Counted from the first letter of the stretch, positions 51,615 to 60,584 are shown. The stretch is 61,812 bases of DNA from Anaerofustis sp. (GCF_019420015.1 NZ_JAHZIA010000017.1:1-61812); one strand, 5' to 3'. Translations and numbers: made by a program. The notes: generated by a model not told the origin, from the sequence alone.

Positions 51615-52022
51615 ATGAATAAGGGAAATAACGAGAATTTTACTATTGAAGATTTACAAAAAGAACAGATTCAAATCAGTGTATTTACTTTGATTTTAAA
51701 TTTTATTTTTATAGTTTTTGTATTGCTTTTTAAATTAGATGGGAGTATAATTCTTGGAATAATATCAGGATCTCTCGTTGCTATTATATTTCATTGGATG
51801 TTGTTCAATGATTTGAAAGCGGCAATAAAGATGGATAAAGACAGTGCCGTAAATTATGCAAATTTACATGCTGCCATAAGAAAAGTACTCTTGATACTGG
51901 TATTAGTTTTTCTTGTTGCTAATAAGTGGATAGAAATAAATGTAATAGGACTAATAATAGGGTTGTTATCCTTTAGGGTTGTGTTATATGTTTATAACCT
52001 TATTAGTTTAAAAAACAAGTAA
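51615..52022 (+). CDS. atpI: ATP synthase subunit I (AtpI)
   Basis: The product has 135 residues from the ATG at 51615 (GAGG upstream). Four hydrophobic helices are arranged as in AtpI, a membrane chaperone that helps assemble the c ring. Sequence conservation in AtpI is weak, so the call rests on position and topology. It lies directly before atpB in the operon. Confidence 0.82.
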   Translation: MNKGNNENFTIEDLQKEQIQISVFTLILNFIFIVFVLLFKLDGSIILGIISGSLVAIIFHWMLFNDLKAAIKMDKDSAVNYANLHAAIRKVLLILVLVFLVANKWIEINVIGLIIGLLSFRVVLYVYNLISLKNK

Positions 52023-52042
52023 TAAAAAATGGAGAAGAGAAA

Positions 52043-52849
52043 ATGAATGTAAGTATTAGTACTGTTGATAATATTTTTAACATCGGCAAAATACCTATAT
52101 CTAATACAATTATTTGGACTGTAATTATTTTAGCTTTAACCTTCGTTTTTTTAATGTATTTGGCAAAAGGTCTTGAACTTAGACCAAATTCTAAAAGACA
52201 AGTTATTGCTGAATATTTGGTAAGTGCTTGCAGAGATTTTGTAAGCAGTACTATGGGTAAGAGAAACATTGGTTTTGCACCATACTTTTTTGCCTTGGCT
52301 GCTTTCTTGCTTATTGCAAATTTAAGTAGTTTTGTATTCCTTGGAATAGTAAGACCTCCTACTGCAGATTTGGCTACAACACTTACACTTGGAATTATAA
52401 CTTTTGTATTAACCCAGTATTATGGATTAAAAACAAAAGGTATAAAAAAATATTTAAAAGGTTTTACAGAACCGGTATTTTTATTTTTACCTATAAATAT
52501 TATTGGTGAAATAGCGAATCCTGTTTCCCTCGGTTTCCGTCTATTCGGTAATATTACAGGTGGACTTATAATACTATCATTGGTATATTCTATATTTGTC
52601 GGTTCTGCAAAAGTTGCAATGTTTGTTTTCTTTACATCGTTGATTTTATGTCTTTATTTATGTTTTGGAAAATCAAACAAGTTTACGGAAAATAAGATTG
52701 TTAGAATTATTGCCATATTACTATTGATACCATCATTCTTTGTAGCATTCTGTCACGGTTACTTTGACTGGTTTGCCGGAATACTTCAAACATTTATATT
52801 CTGTATGTTATCGATGGTATTCATTTCATCCGCAATGGATGAAGAATAA
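52043..52849 (+). CDS. atpB: ATP synthase subunit a
   Basis: The a subunit forms the ion half-channels beside the c ring. The 268-residue membrane protein has five to six helices. The essential arginine lies in the SLGFRLFGNITGG stretch (about 167-179), followed by a long C-terminal helix pair (HGYFDWFAGILQTFIFCMLSMVFI). GGAGAAG precedes the ATG. A short hairpin lies between it and atpE. Confidence 0.93.
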   Translation: MNVSISTVDNIFNIGKIPISNTIIWTVIILALTFVFLMYLAKGLELRPNSKRQVIAEYLVSACRDFVSSTMGKRNIGFAPYFFALAAFLLIANLSSFVFLGIVRPPTADLATTLTLGIITFVLTQYYGLKTKGIKKYLKGFTEPVFLFLPINIIGEIANPVSLGFRLFGNITGGLIILSLVYSIFVGSAKVAMFVFFTSLILCLYLCFGKSNKFTENKIVRIIAILLLIPSFFVAFCHGYFDWFAGILQTFIFCMLSMVFISSAMDEE

Positions 52850-52856
52850 ATTGTCT

Positions 52857-52879
52857 TTACCCGATTTTTAATCGGATAA
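52857..52879 (+). other. Hairpin between atpB and atpE
   Basis: CCGATT and AATCGG pair around TTT (52861-52875), extended by TTTA / TAAA with one mismatch. There is no T run. It may favour high translation or stability of atpE, needed in many copies per enzyme. Confidence 0.5.
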
Positions 52880-52925
52880 AATATAAAAATAGAAAAATGC
52901 TTTTTTATTCAAGGAGGAAGTAATA

Positions 52926-53180
52926 ATGAATATTTCAGGAAGTGATTTAATTTTAGCATGTTCAGCAATAGGTGCCGGTCTTGCAATGATAGGTGCTTTA
53001 GGTACCGGGGTTGGACAAGGTAATGCAACAGGTAAAGCTTGTGAATCAGTTGCAAGACAACCGGAAGCAGAAGGAACAATATTAAAAACATTATTAACAG
53101 GTTGTGCTGTTGCGGAAACTTCAGCTATTTATTGTTTGGTTATCGCTTTAATTTTATTATTTGTTAAACCTTTTAGCTAA
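52926..53180 (+). CDS. atpE: ATP synthase subunit c with Na+-binding signature
   Basis: The c subunit forms the rotor ring. The 84-residue helical hairpin has the loop ESVARQPEAEG (about 40-50). The ion site has Gln31 in GVGQG, Val62, Glu64, Thr65, Ser66 and Tyr69 (AVAETSAIY). These match the Na+ ligands Gln32, Val63, Glu65, Ser66, Thr67 and Tyr70 of the Ilyobacter tartaricus ring (with Ser and Thr swapped). Sodium coupling is therefore likely. AAGGAGG precedes the ATG. Confidence 0.95.
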   Translation: MNISGSDLILACSAIGAGLAMIGALGTGVGQGNATGKACESVARQPEAEGTILKTLLTGCAVAETSAIYCLVIALILLFVKPFS

Positions 53181-53216
53181 ACAAAATAACGATAATAAAG
53201 GTAAGGTGGTGATTAT

Positions 53217-53735
53217 ATGCTAGCTGGATCATTAATAAACTTTTCAACTGAAATGCTTTATCAAATGTTAATTCAGGGTGCAGTATTTTTACTATTCTTT
53301 ATTTTGGTAAAGAAATTCTTTTACGATAAAGTCGTTGGAATTATTGATAAAAGACAAAGTATTATAACCGAAGAATTTGACAAAGCGGAAAATGAAAATT
53401 TAAAAGCAAACGCTTTAAAGCAGGAATATGAAAAGAAAGTAAAAAGTATCAATGAAGAAGCTTTAGCTATTACTAATGAAGCTACCAAAGAAGCTAAAGA
53501 AATAAAAGAAAATATCATTTCTGAAGCAAATGAGGAAGCAAGGAAGATTAAAGCTAAATCTAAAAAAGATATTGAAAATGCAAAAGAAACTGCAATGAAA
53601 GAGATGAAAGATCAAATTATTGATATTTCTTTTGATATAACAAATAAGGTTATAGACGCAAAACTCGATAAAGATACAGATGAAGCTTTGATTAAAAAAG
53701 CTATCGAAAGTTTGGATGAGGTTGATTATGAGTAA
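53217..53735 (+). CDS. atpF: ATP synthase subunit b
   Basis: The b subunit is the outer stalk. The 172-residue protein has an N-terminal membrane helix (about 15-35) followed by a long charged helix (about 40-150) rich in Glu, Lys and Ala. Such a coiled-coil dimer joins subunit a to delta. GGTGGTG precedes the ATG. The gene overlaps atpH by eight bases (ATGAGTAA). Confidence 0.93.
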   Translation: MLAGSLINFSTEMLYQMLIQGAVFLLFFILVKKFFYDKVVGIIDKRQSIITEEFDKAENENLKANALKQEYEKKVKSINEEALAITNEATKEAKEIKENIISEANEEARKIKAKSKKDIENAKETAMKEMKDQIIDISFDITNKVIDAKLDKDTDEALIKKAIESLDEVDYE

Positions 53736-54270
53736 TGCTTCTTACAGATATGCATATTCTCTGTCTTTACTGTGTGCCGAAGAGGGTATGACTGACAGTG
53801 TTTATAATGATTTTACATTATTTTATGATTTGATTGGAAGTAATGAAAATCTTTATAAATTACTTATTAACGAAACAGTAAAAAAAGAAGACAAAAAGAA
53901 TGTGCTTAAAAATATTTTTGACAGTAAAGATAATATTTTACTTAAGAATTTTATTAATTTGTTAATTGATAAAAACAGGATTGCAGAAATCAAGCTTATT
54001 TATTTAAATTTTAAAGATTTATATTTAAAAGATAAAGGTATTTTAAATGTAGAGGTTGTAAGTGCCGTTAAACTTAGTGACGAGATGAAACTTAGTTTAA
54101 AGAATAAACTTACCGATAAATTTAATAAAGATATCATTTTAACCGAAAAGGTAGATAAAGATATTATAGGCGGTATTGTTTTGTATATTGACGGTAATAT
54201 GATAGATTTATCGGTAAAAAATGAGCTTGATACAATCAAAAGACAGTTGAAAGAAACAAAGATAGTTTAA
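53728..54270 (+). CDS. atpH: ATP synthase subunit delta
   Basis: Delta connects the outer stalk to alpha. The product has 180 residues from the ATG at 53728, with GAGG upstream; an in-frame ATG at 53716 lies within atpF before the site. The N-terminal helical bundle (YRYAYSLSLLCAEEG) and the C-terminal KVDKDIIGGIVLYIDGNMIDLSVKNELD region are typical. It lies 14 nt before atpA. Confidence 0.92.
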   Translation: MSNASYRYAYSLSLLCAEEGMTDSVYNDFTLFYDLIGSNENLYKLLINETVKKEDKKNVLKNIFDSKDNILLKNFINLLIDKNRIAEIKLIYLNFKDLYLKDKGILNVEVVSAVKLSDEMKLSLKNKLTDKFNKDIILTEKVDKDIIGGIVLYIDGNMIDLSVKNELDTIKRQLKETKIV

Positions 54271-54284
54271 GAAGGGAAATAAAA

Positions 54285-55793
54285 ATGAATTTAAAACCCG
54301 AAGAAATCAGTAGAATAATAAAAGAGCAAATAAAAAACTATGACAAAAAAATAGAAACGACTTCTGTCGGTACTATTTTAAGCGTAGGAGATGGTATTGC
54401 CAGAGTTCATGGTTTGGACGGTGCGATGATGGGTGAACTTATTTTGTTCCCCCACGACGTTTATGGTATGGTTCTTAATCTAGAAGAAGATAATGTCGGT
54501 TGTGTTCTTTTGGGAGACGATACTGACATACTTGAAGGAGATACTGTAAAATGCACAGGTAAAATTATGAGTGTTCCCGTAGGTGAAAATGTTATCGGAA
54601 GAGTTGTAAATGCTCTGGGTGCACCTATTGACGGAAAGGGGAATATTGTTGCAGAAGATTACAGAAGAGCTGATGTAAAAGCAAGCGGTGTAATAGAAAG
54701 AAAAAGTGTAACTGTTCCTTTACAAACAGGATATAAAGCCATAGACTCTTTAATTCCTATAGGAAGAGGGCAAAGAGAGCTTATTATCGGTGACAGACAA
54801 ACCGGTAAGACAGCTTTAGCGGTTGATACAATATTAAATCAAAAGGATGAAGACGTAATTTGTGTATATGTTGCTATAGGACAAAAAGCCAGTACGGTTG
54901 CACAAATTGTGGGTACACTGGAAGAGTACGGAGCAATGGACTATACTACGGTTGTATGCGCAACTGCAAGTGAAATGGCTCCGCTTCAATATCTTGCGCC
55001 TTATTCAGGATGTGCTATAGCCGAATATTTTATGGACAAGGGTAAAGACGTATTGATTGTTTACGATGATTTGAGTAAGCATGCGGTAGCATATCGTTCA
55101 ATGACTTTACTTCTTCGTAGACCACCGGGAAGAGAAGCTTATCCGGGGGATGTATTCTATTTGCATTCAAGACTTCTTGAAAGAGCTGCAAGGCTTGAAA
55201 AGGGAGGTTCCATAACTGCACTTCCTATAATAGAAACTCAAGCTGGAGATATATCGGCATATATACCTACAAATGTAATTTCTATTACAGATGGACAGAT
55301 ATTCCTTGAAAGTGAACTTTTCCATGCCGGAGTAAGACCTGCGGTAAATCCCGGTATTTCTGTTTCAAGAGTAGGTGGTGCTGCTCAAATCAGCAGTATG
55401 AAAAAGGTAGGCGGACCTCTTAGAATCGAATATGCACAGTACAGAGAGCTTGCATCCTTTGCACAGTTTGGTTCGGACTTGGATAAATCTACAAAAGCCA
55501 GCCTTGAGAAGGGTAAAAGAATCGTAGAAATGCTAAAACAAGAACAGTATTCTCCTATGAAAGTTGAAGAACAGGTGCTTGTTATTTACGCCATAACGAA
55601 TAATTTTGCCAAAGATGTCAAGGTTGATGATATAAAAGAATTTGAAAAGGGATTGGTTGAATATGCCCATGCAAATTCTCCGGCTACTCTAGATAAAATC
55701 AAGGTAGCCAAAGGTTTTGATGAAGACTTAAAAGAAGAAATTTCAAAACTAATTAACGACTACAAAAGTATCTTTTTGAATGGTCGAGAATAA
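54285..55793 (+). CDS. atpA: ATP synthase subunit alpha
   Basis: Alpha is the regulatory nucleotide-binding subunit of F1. The 502-residue protein has Walker A GDRQTGKTA near 169-177, Walker B (VLIVYDDLSKHA) near 258-269, and the alpha signature PAVNPGISVSRVGG near 350-363. AAGGGA precedes the ATG. Normal length and motifs. It sits between atpH and atpG. Confidence 0.97.
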   Translation: MNLKPEEISRIIKEQIKNYDKKIETTSVGTILSVGDGIARVHGLDGAMMGELILFPHDVYGMVLNLEEDNVGCVLLGDDTDILEGDTVKCTGKIMSVPVGENVIGRVVNALGAPIDGKGNIVAEDYRRADVKASGVIERKSVTVPLQTGYKAIDSLIPIGRGQRELIIGDRQTGKTALAVDTILNQKDEDVICVYVAIGQKASTVAQIVGTLEEYGAMDYTTVVCATASEMAPLQYLAPYSGCAIAEYFMDKGKDVLIVYDDLSKHAVAYRSMTLLLRRPPGREAYPGDVFYLHSRLLERAARLEKGGSITALPIIETQAGDISAYIPTNVISITDGQIFLESELFHAGVRPAVNPGISVSRVGGAAQISSMKKVGGPLRIEYAQYRELASFAQFGSDLDKSTKASLEKGKRIVEMLKQEQYSPMKVEEQVLVIYAITNNFAKDVKVDDIKEFEKGLVEYAHANSPATLDKIKVAKGFDEDLKEEISKLINDYKSIFLNGRE

Positions 55794-55806
55794 GGAGCTG
55801 TAAGTT

Positions 55807-56676
55807 ATGGCTGAAAATATGGCGGACATTAAAAGAAGGATGAAAAGTGTCTCAAGCACAAAGCAAATAACTAAGGCTATGGAATTGGTTGCAAGTTCTA
55901 AACTCAGAAAAGCAAAAGAAAGAGCAATAAGCCGAAGTCATTATACTGATGCGACATATCAACTTCTTCTTAGAATAGCAAAGTATACTTCTTATATTAA
56001 CAATATTTATTTTAATTTAAGAAAAGATGCAAAGAAAAATATATATGTTATTTTAAGCGGTGATAAAGGTCTTGCGGGAGGGTTTAACTCTTCTGTTATT
56101 AAAGAGGCTGTAAATGAAATCGGGGAAGATAAAGATAATGCTTATATTTTTGCCATTGGAGCAAAAGGAGCAGATTATTTCAAGAAAAACGATTATGACG
56201 TTGTCGGGGAGTATATAGGTATAAGTGACGATCCGAATTATGGCGTTGCGAAGAAAATTATCGGTACCGTTATAAATCTTTATACAAGTAAAGAGGATGT
56301 TAAAGAGGTAAAATTGATTTATTCAAAATTTAACTCTGTTGTATCGCAAGGTGTATTAAGCGCTACCGTTCTTCCTATATCAAGAAGGGCAAATAACAGT
56401 GATGGTACTCCTGTAAAAAGTGAGCTTGTGATTGAGCCGGGCGGTGATGAACTTCTTGAAGAATTGGTTCCTCAGTATATTACAAGTTTGCTATACGGAG
56501 CAATGATTGAGAATCATGCCGGAGAAGAGGCATCAAGAAGAATGGCTATGAGTGCCGCAACCGACAATGCAAACGAACTTTTGGATGAATTGGAAATAAG
56601 ATATAATTCTGCCAGACAAACCAGTATAACCAATGAACTTATTGAAATTGTATCCGGAGCAGAGGCTTTAAAATAG
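55807..56676 (+). CDS. atpG: ATP synthase subunit gamma
   Basis: Gamma is the central rotor shaft. The 289-residue protein begins with the coiled-coil helix MADIKRRMKSVSSTKQITKAME and ends with the conserved helix (EASRRMAMSAATDNANELLDELEI; RQTSITNELIEIVSGAEAL). The Rossmann-like middle (YVILSGDKGLAGGFNS) is present. AAGGAG precedes the ATG. It is followed by atpC rather than atpD. Confidence 0.96.
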   Translation: MAENMADIKRRMKSVSSTKQITKAMELVASSKLRKAKERAISRSHYTDATYQLLLRIAKYTSYINNIYFNLRKDAKKNIYVILSGDKGLAGGFNSSVIKEAVNEIGEDKDNAYIFAIGAKGADYFKKNDYDVVGEYIGISDDPNYGVAKKIIGTVINLYTSKEDVKEVKLIYSKFNSVVSQGVLSATVLPISRRANNSDGTPVKSELVIEPGGDELLEELVPQYITSLLYGAMIENHAGEEASRRMAMSAATDNANELLDELEIRYNSARQTSITNELIEIVSGAEALK

Positions 56677-56688
56677 GAGGTATGTATT

Positions 56689-57129
56689 ATGAATGATGAA
56701 AATTTACATTTGGAAATTGCTACTCCTACAAGGACTTTTTTTAAAGATTATGTTGAGAAGTTTACTTTTAGAGCAACCGGAGGAGAGATGACTGTACTTC
56801 GAAATCATGTACCGACGATGACTCTTGCGGATATAGGTATTATGCATATAACCGATTTAGAGGGAGTAAAGAAAGAGGCTACATTATTCGGTGGCAGTGT
56901 TTTGATAGAAAACAATAAAATTTTGGTTGTGACAGATGATGCTTTGTGGCCTGAAGAAGTCGACATTCAAAGAGCTGAAGAGGCTAAGAGAAGAGCCGAG
57001 GAAAAACTTCATTCGAGCAAATATAATCGTCAAGAATTTGTTCATGCAGAACATAAGTTGAAAAAAGCTTTAGTTAGAATAGATTTAGCAAATACGTATG
57101 AAGGTATTTCTAGACATAAGAAATATTAG
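56689..57129 (+). CDS. atpC: ATP synthase subunit epsilon, placed before beta
   Basis: Epsilon ties gamma to the c ring and controls hydrolysis. The 146-residue protein has the N-terminal beta sandwich (LEIATPTRTFFKDYVEKFTFRA; MTVLRNHVPTMTLADIG; FGGSVLIENNKILVVTDDA) and a C-terminal helical hairpin (IQRAEEAKRRAEEKL). GGAGGT precedes the ATG. It lies between atpG and atpD, whereas in most bacteria it follows atpD. No second atpC follows atpD. The basic tail (SRHKKY) is slightly long. Confidence 0.95.
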   Translation: MNDENLHLEIATPTRTFFKDYVEKFTFRATGGEMTVLRNHVPTMTLADIGIMHITDLEGVKKEATLFGGSVLIENNKILVVTDDALWPEEVDIQRAEEAKRRAEEKLHSSKYNRQEFVHAEHKLKKALVRIDLANTYEGISRHKKY

Positions 57130-57160
57130 TCAGATGAATTAAAAGGAGATATAAAATCCT

Positions 57161-58567
57161 ATGGAAAATAAAAAAGGAAAAATAGTTCAAGTTGTAGGAC
57201 CTGTTGTTGACGTTCAATTCAACGAAGGTGATTTACCTAAATTGAATGAGGCAATAAGAATAGATAACGGTGGGGAAGAACTTATAATAGAAGTAAGTGA
57301 ACATATTGGTGACAATACCGTAAGATGTATTGCGATGGATACCACAGACGGTCTTATAAGAGGAATGGGAGCAGTAGCAACGGGAAATCCTATAATGGTT
57401 CCCGTAGGCGAAAAAACTCTCGGAAGAATGGTTAATGTTTTGGGGCATGCCATTGACGGGAAAGAAATGGATTTGGAAGATGTTAAACTTTCACCTATAC
57501 ACAGAGATCCTCCTTCTTTTGAACAACAACAAACGGTTCCTGAAGTATTTGAAACCGGTATTAAAGTTGTCGATTTGATTTGTCCTTACACAAAAGGTGG
57601 TAAAATCGGTCTTTTCGGTGGTGCCGGTGTTGGTAAAACGGTATTAATACAGGAACTTATAAGTAATATTGCAACAGAACATGGTGGACTTTCCGTTTTT
57701 GCCGGTGTAGGTGAAAGAACAAGGGAAGGAAATGACCTGTATTATGAAATGAAAGAATCGGGAGTTTTGGAAAAAACCTCATTATGCTTTGGGCAAATGA
57801 ATGAGCCACCGGGAGCAAGAATGAGAGTTGCACTTACTGGACTTACCATGGCAGAATATTTCAGAGATGAAGAAAATCAAGACGTACTTTTATTTATTGA
57901 TAACATCTTCAGATTTACTCAAGCGGGAAGTGAAGTTTCCGCATTGCTTGGAAGGATGCCTTCGGCCGTAGGTTATCAACCAACCCTTGCAACTGAAATG
58001 GGTGCATTGCAAGAAAGAATCACTTCCACAAAAAGCGGTTCTATTACGTCGGTTCAAGCGGTATACGTACCTGCCGATGACTTAACTGACCCTGCTCCTG
58101 CAACGACTTTTGCTCATTTGGATGCTACAACGGTACTTTCGAGAGCAATAAGTGAAAAAGGTATATATCCTGCTGTTGATCCTCTTGAATCTACAAGTAG
58201 AATTTTGGATCCTAAAGTAGTAGGAGAGGAACACTATCAAATTGCAAGAGGAGTTCAGGAAATACTTCAAAGATATAAAGAACTTCAGGATATTATTGCA
58301 ATTTTGGGTATGGAAGAATTGAGTGAAGAAGATAAGCTTATTGTAGGAAGAGCAAGAAAAATCGAAAGATTTTTATCTCAACCATTCCATGTTGCTGAGC
58401 AATTTACTGGACTTAAGGGTGCGTATGTTCCGATTTCTGAAACTCTCAGAGGGTTTAAAGAAATTTTACAGGGTAAACATGATGATTTGCCGGAAGCTGC
58501 ATTTTTACTTGTGGGAACGATTGATGATGCGGTTAAAAAAGCAAAAGAAATCGAGGCTGCCGAATAG
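57161..58567 (+). CDS. atpD: ATP synthase subunit beta
   Basis: Beta is the catalytic subunit of F1. The 468-residue protein has Walker A GGAGVGKT near 151-158, the catalytic-loop motif GERTREGNDLYYEM near 183-196, Walker B (VLLFIDNIFRFTQ) near 244-256, and the beta signature PAVDPLESTSRIL near 340-352. AAAGGAG precedes the ATG. It is the last gene of the operon and is closed by a strong terminator. Confidence 0.97.
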   Translation: MENKKGKIVQVVGPVVDVQFNEGDLPKLNEAIRIDNGGEELIIEVSEHIGDNTVRCIAMDTTDGLIRGMGAVATGNPIMVPVGEKTLGRMVNVLGHAIDGKEMDLEDVKLSPIHRDPPSFEQQQTVPEVFETGIKVVDLICPYTKGGKIGLFGGAGVGKTVLIQELISNIATEHGGLSVFAGVGERTREGNDLYYEMKESGVLEKTSLCFGQMNEPPGARMRVALTGLTMAEYFRDEENQDVLLFIDNIFRFTQAGSEVSALLGRMPSAVGYQPTLATEMGALQERITSTKSGSITSVQAVYVPADDLTDPAPATTFAHLDATTVLSRAISEKGIYPAVDPLESTSRILDPKVVGEEHYQIARGVQEILQRYKELQDIIAILGMEELSEEDKLIVGRARKIERFLSQPFHVAEQFTGLKGAYVPISETLRGFKEILQGKHDDLPEAAFLLVGTIDDAVKKAKEIEAAE

Positions 58568-58587
58568 GAAATAGGAAAGATAATAAT

Positions 58588-58628
58588 AAAAATACATTTA
58601 TGTTTTTCATAAATGTATTTTTTTTATA
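58588..58628 (+). terminator. Terminator of the atp operon
   Basis: AAAAATACATTTATG and CATAAATGTATTTTT pair around TTTTT, followed by more T. It lies 20 nt after atpD. Confidence 0.93.
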
Positions 58629-58629
58629 A

Positions 58630-58658
58630 AATAAAAAAATCTTGAGATTATCTCAAGA
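58630..58658 (-). terminator. Terminator of tRNA-Lys
   Basis: CTTGAGA and TCTCAAG pair around TTA (58641-58657); on the minus strand a T run follows. It lies 16 nt beyond the tRNA CCA end. Confidence 0.82.
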
Positions 58659-58673
58659 CATAAAATTCATAAA

Positions 58674-58749
58674 TGGTGATCCGTCAGGGGATCGAACCCT
58701 GGACACCCTGATTAAGAGTCAGGTGCTCTACCAGCTGAGCTAACGGACC
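58674..58749 (-). tRNA. tRNA-Lys (anticodon CTT)
   Basis: Read on the minus strand, the 76-nt gene folds as a cloverleaf. The acceptor stem is GGTCCGT / ACGGATC, the D arm holds TTAGCTCAGCTGGTAGAGC, the anticodon stem-loop is CTGA-CTCTTAA-TCAG with anticodon CTT, and the T arm is CAGGGTTCGATCCCCTG. The 3' CCA is encoded. A promoter lies at 58767-58795 and a terminator at 58630-58658, so it is transcribed alone. Confidence 0.95.
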
Positions 58750-58766
58750 ATTTATCATGCTTTATT

Positions 58767-58795
58767 ATTATAATAAAGTATGATATAAAAGTCAA
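58767..58795 (-). promoter_or_regulatory. Promoter of tRNA-Lys
   Basis: On the minus strand TTGACT (58795-58790), 17 nt, TATAAT (58772-58767). The predicted start is about 10 bases before the tRNA. An A/T-rich inverted repeat (58753-58785) overlaps it. Confidence 0.85.
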
Positions 58796-59048
58796 TAATT
58801 TATAAATATAAAATATTTAAAAGAGGAAGAGCTAAATATTATTTTCCCTATAATATTATAACCTAAGATTAAATAAAGTTTTAAAATTGTTAAATTAGAT
58901 TTTTCAGTTTTTTCATGACCGTGAAATGTTTTGCTTCGAATGAAGTTTTTTTACCAAGTTTAAGGATGTTTTTCTTATGCCTGAATGTAGTACATTTAAT
59001 ATATATCAGATTTTTCATTGTTTGTTAAATTTATTTTTATTTTGTATA
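58796..59048. other. Non-coding gap
   Basis: About 250 A+T-rich bases between the tRNA promoter and the BtpA-gene terminator. No open frame with a ribosome-binding site and no convincing regulatory element. Confidence 0.4.
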
Positions 59049-59082
59049 TGCAAAAGTCCTATGTTTTATAACATAGGACTTT
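59048..59082 (-). terminator. Terminator of the BtpA-like operon
   Basis: AAAGTCCTATGTT (59053-59065) and AACATAGGACTTT (59070-59082) pair around TTAT, with a T run on the minus side. Confidence 0.88.
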
Positions 59083-59087
59083 ATGTT

Positions 59088-59900
59088 TTATAATGTTTTT
59101 CTGTATTCTTTAACTATATCCATAAACTCTTTTACTCTTTGTCCGTCTACTTCATTTTCGAATTTACCGTCAACTTTGAATGTTGTTGCTACAACAGCAC
59201 CATCTGCATGTTTTAGTTGTTCAATTATATTATTTTTGTTACATCCTGTATTACATAAAACTATTGTATCAGGTACTGCATTTTTAACTTTCATTAATGT
59301 TTGAGTATCTGTTGGAGATCCTGCCGTAAGTCCAGAAACACAAAGTGCATCAGGCTTATGGTTAAATACAGTAGATTTTGCTATTGATTCAATCGGTCTT
59401 TCAGCTAAATAAACTGCAGCTTCCGGAACAATATTATAAAGAAGTTTAACGTTTTCTGCACCGATTTTATATTGGTGTCTTACAGTTTCCCCTGCATTTG
59501 TATTCCAAAGTCCGAAGTCAGAAGCATAAACGCCGCTTATAATTTCTCTTATAAATTTAGCCCCAACAGATACAGCTAAATCAAGAGATGCAATAGGATC
59601 CCATAAACAGTTTACACCATAAGGTATTTTTATATCAGGCATTAATCTTCCTATTATGTAAGCCATAGCCGCTACAGTGGGAGTTTCTACTTTTGTTAAA
59701 TATGGTAAACTGAATTCATTTGAGAACATTACACCGTCTACTCCTCCATCTTGTAGTGCTAAAAATTCTCTTCTGGCTTTTTCGATTACTTTTTCCATCC
59801 CTCCTTCTTTATCAAATCCGGGATCTGATGGAAGTGCAGGTAAATGGCACATTGCAATAATAGGTTTTTCTACATTAAAGATTTCTTTTGTCCAACTCAT
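59088..59900 (-). CDS. BtpA/SgcQ family TIM-barrel protein
   Basis: The 270-residue protein matches the BtpA family: MCHLPALPSDPGF near 17-29, GGVDGVMFSNEFSLPY near 52-67, and a C-terminal phosphate-site-like region (ADGAVVATTFKVDGKFEN). BtpA was first linked to photosystem I biogenesis. In enteric bacteria the homologue SgcQ lies in a carbohydrate cluster with SgcE, an Rpe-like protein, which matches the pair here. The substrate is unknown. GGAGG precedes the ATG. It is 51 nt after the Rpe-like gene on the same strand. Confidence 0.85.
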   Translation of the reverse strand: MSWTKEIFNVEKPIIAMCHLPALPSDPGFDKEGGMEKVIEKARREFLALQDGGVDGVMFSNEFSLPYLTKVETPTVAAMAYIIGRLMPDIKIPYGVNCLWDPIASLDLAVSVGAKFIREIISGVYASDFGLWNTNAGETVRHQYKIGAENVKLLYNIVPEAAVYLAERPIESIAKSTVFNHKPDALCVSGLTAGSPTDTQTLMKVKNAVPDTIVLCNTGCNKNNIIEQLKHADGAVVATTFKVDGKFENEVDGQRVKEFMDIVKEYRKTL

Positions 59901-59951
59901 TTTATTTCCTCCTTAGTATTTAATTGGATTAAAGTTTTATTTGCATATATT

Positions 59952-60584
59952 TTAAGAAGAGTATTCTTCTAATGCACTTATATAATTTTCACTTGAAAAA
60001 ACATATCTTCCTACAACGGCTGTATCTATATCAAGATCTTTTATTTTTTCTATTGTTTCTTTTGATAGTCCTCCGTCTACCCATATCTTTACGTGAGAAG
60101 GTAGGACTTCCTTTGCTTCTTTTATTTTTTCGATTACAGGTTCATAAAAAGCCGCTCCTTTATTATCAGGCTCTGCAGTCATTAAAATTATATAATTTAT
60201 ATCATTTAAAAAAGGTTTTAAATAACTTATAGGTGTAGATATGTTTAATGCAAAACCTATATTTTCAAATTTGCATTTTTTTGCAAGATTAATAAATTCT
60301 AAAGGATACAATAAAGGTTCTATATGACAGCTTATAGATTTTATATTTAGTTTTGATAAATTCTCAACAAATTGAAGAGGTTCTTTTACGACAAGATGTG
60401 CATCAATCTCTTTTTGGTGAACATATTTTGATATTAAATTAGCTGTTTTTATTCCAAATGTTATGTTTGGACTAAAACTGCTGTCTTCAATGTCAAGATG
60501 AAGTAAAGGCCATTCTTTCAATTTATCGAGTTCTTCTTTTATATTTAAAGTATTTGAAGATGCTATTGAAGGATTTAATTTCAT
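59952..60584 (-). CDS. Ribulose-phosphate 3-epimerase-like (SgcE-like) protein
   Basis: The product has 210 residues from the ATG at 60584 (AAAGGAG upstream). Upstream in-frame codons to 60623 have no site. The start KLNPSIASSN and the TIM-barrel pattern of ribulose-phosphate epimerases are present: HLDIEDSSFSPNITFG (metal-site His and Asp), DAHLVVKEP, and WVDGGLSKETI (third metal Asp). The expected PGFxGQ loop near residue 140 reads AEPDNKGAAF, so the substrate may differ from D-ribulose-5-phosphate. It is probably under DeoR control (see 60646). Confidence 0.8.
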   Translation of the reverse strand: MKLNPSIASSNTLNIKEELDKLKEWPLLHLDIEDSSFSPNITFGIKTANLISKYVHQKEIDAHLVVKEPLQFVENLSKLNIKSISCHIEPLLYPLEFINLAKKCKFENIGFALNISTPISYLKPFLNDINYIILMTAEPDNKGAAFYEPVIEKIKEAKEVLPSHVKIWVDGGLSKETIEKIKDLDIDTAVVGRYVFSSENYISALEEYSS

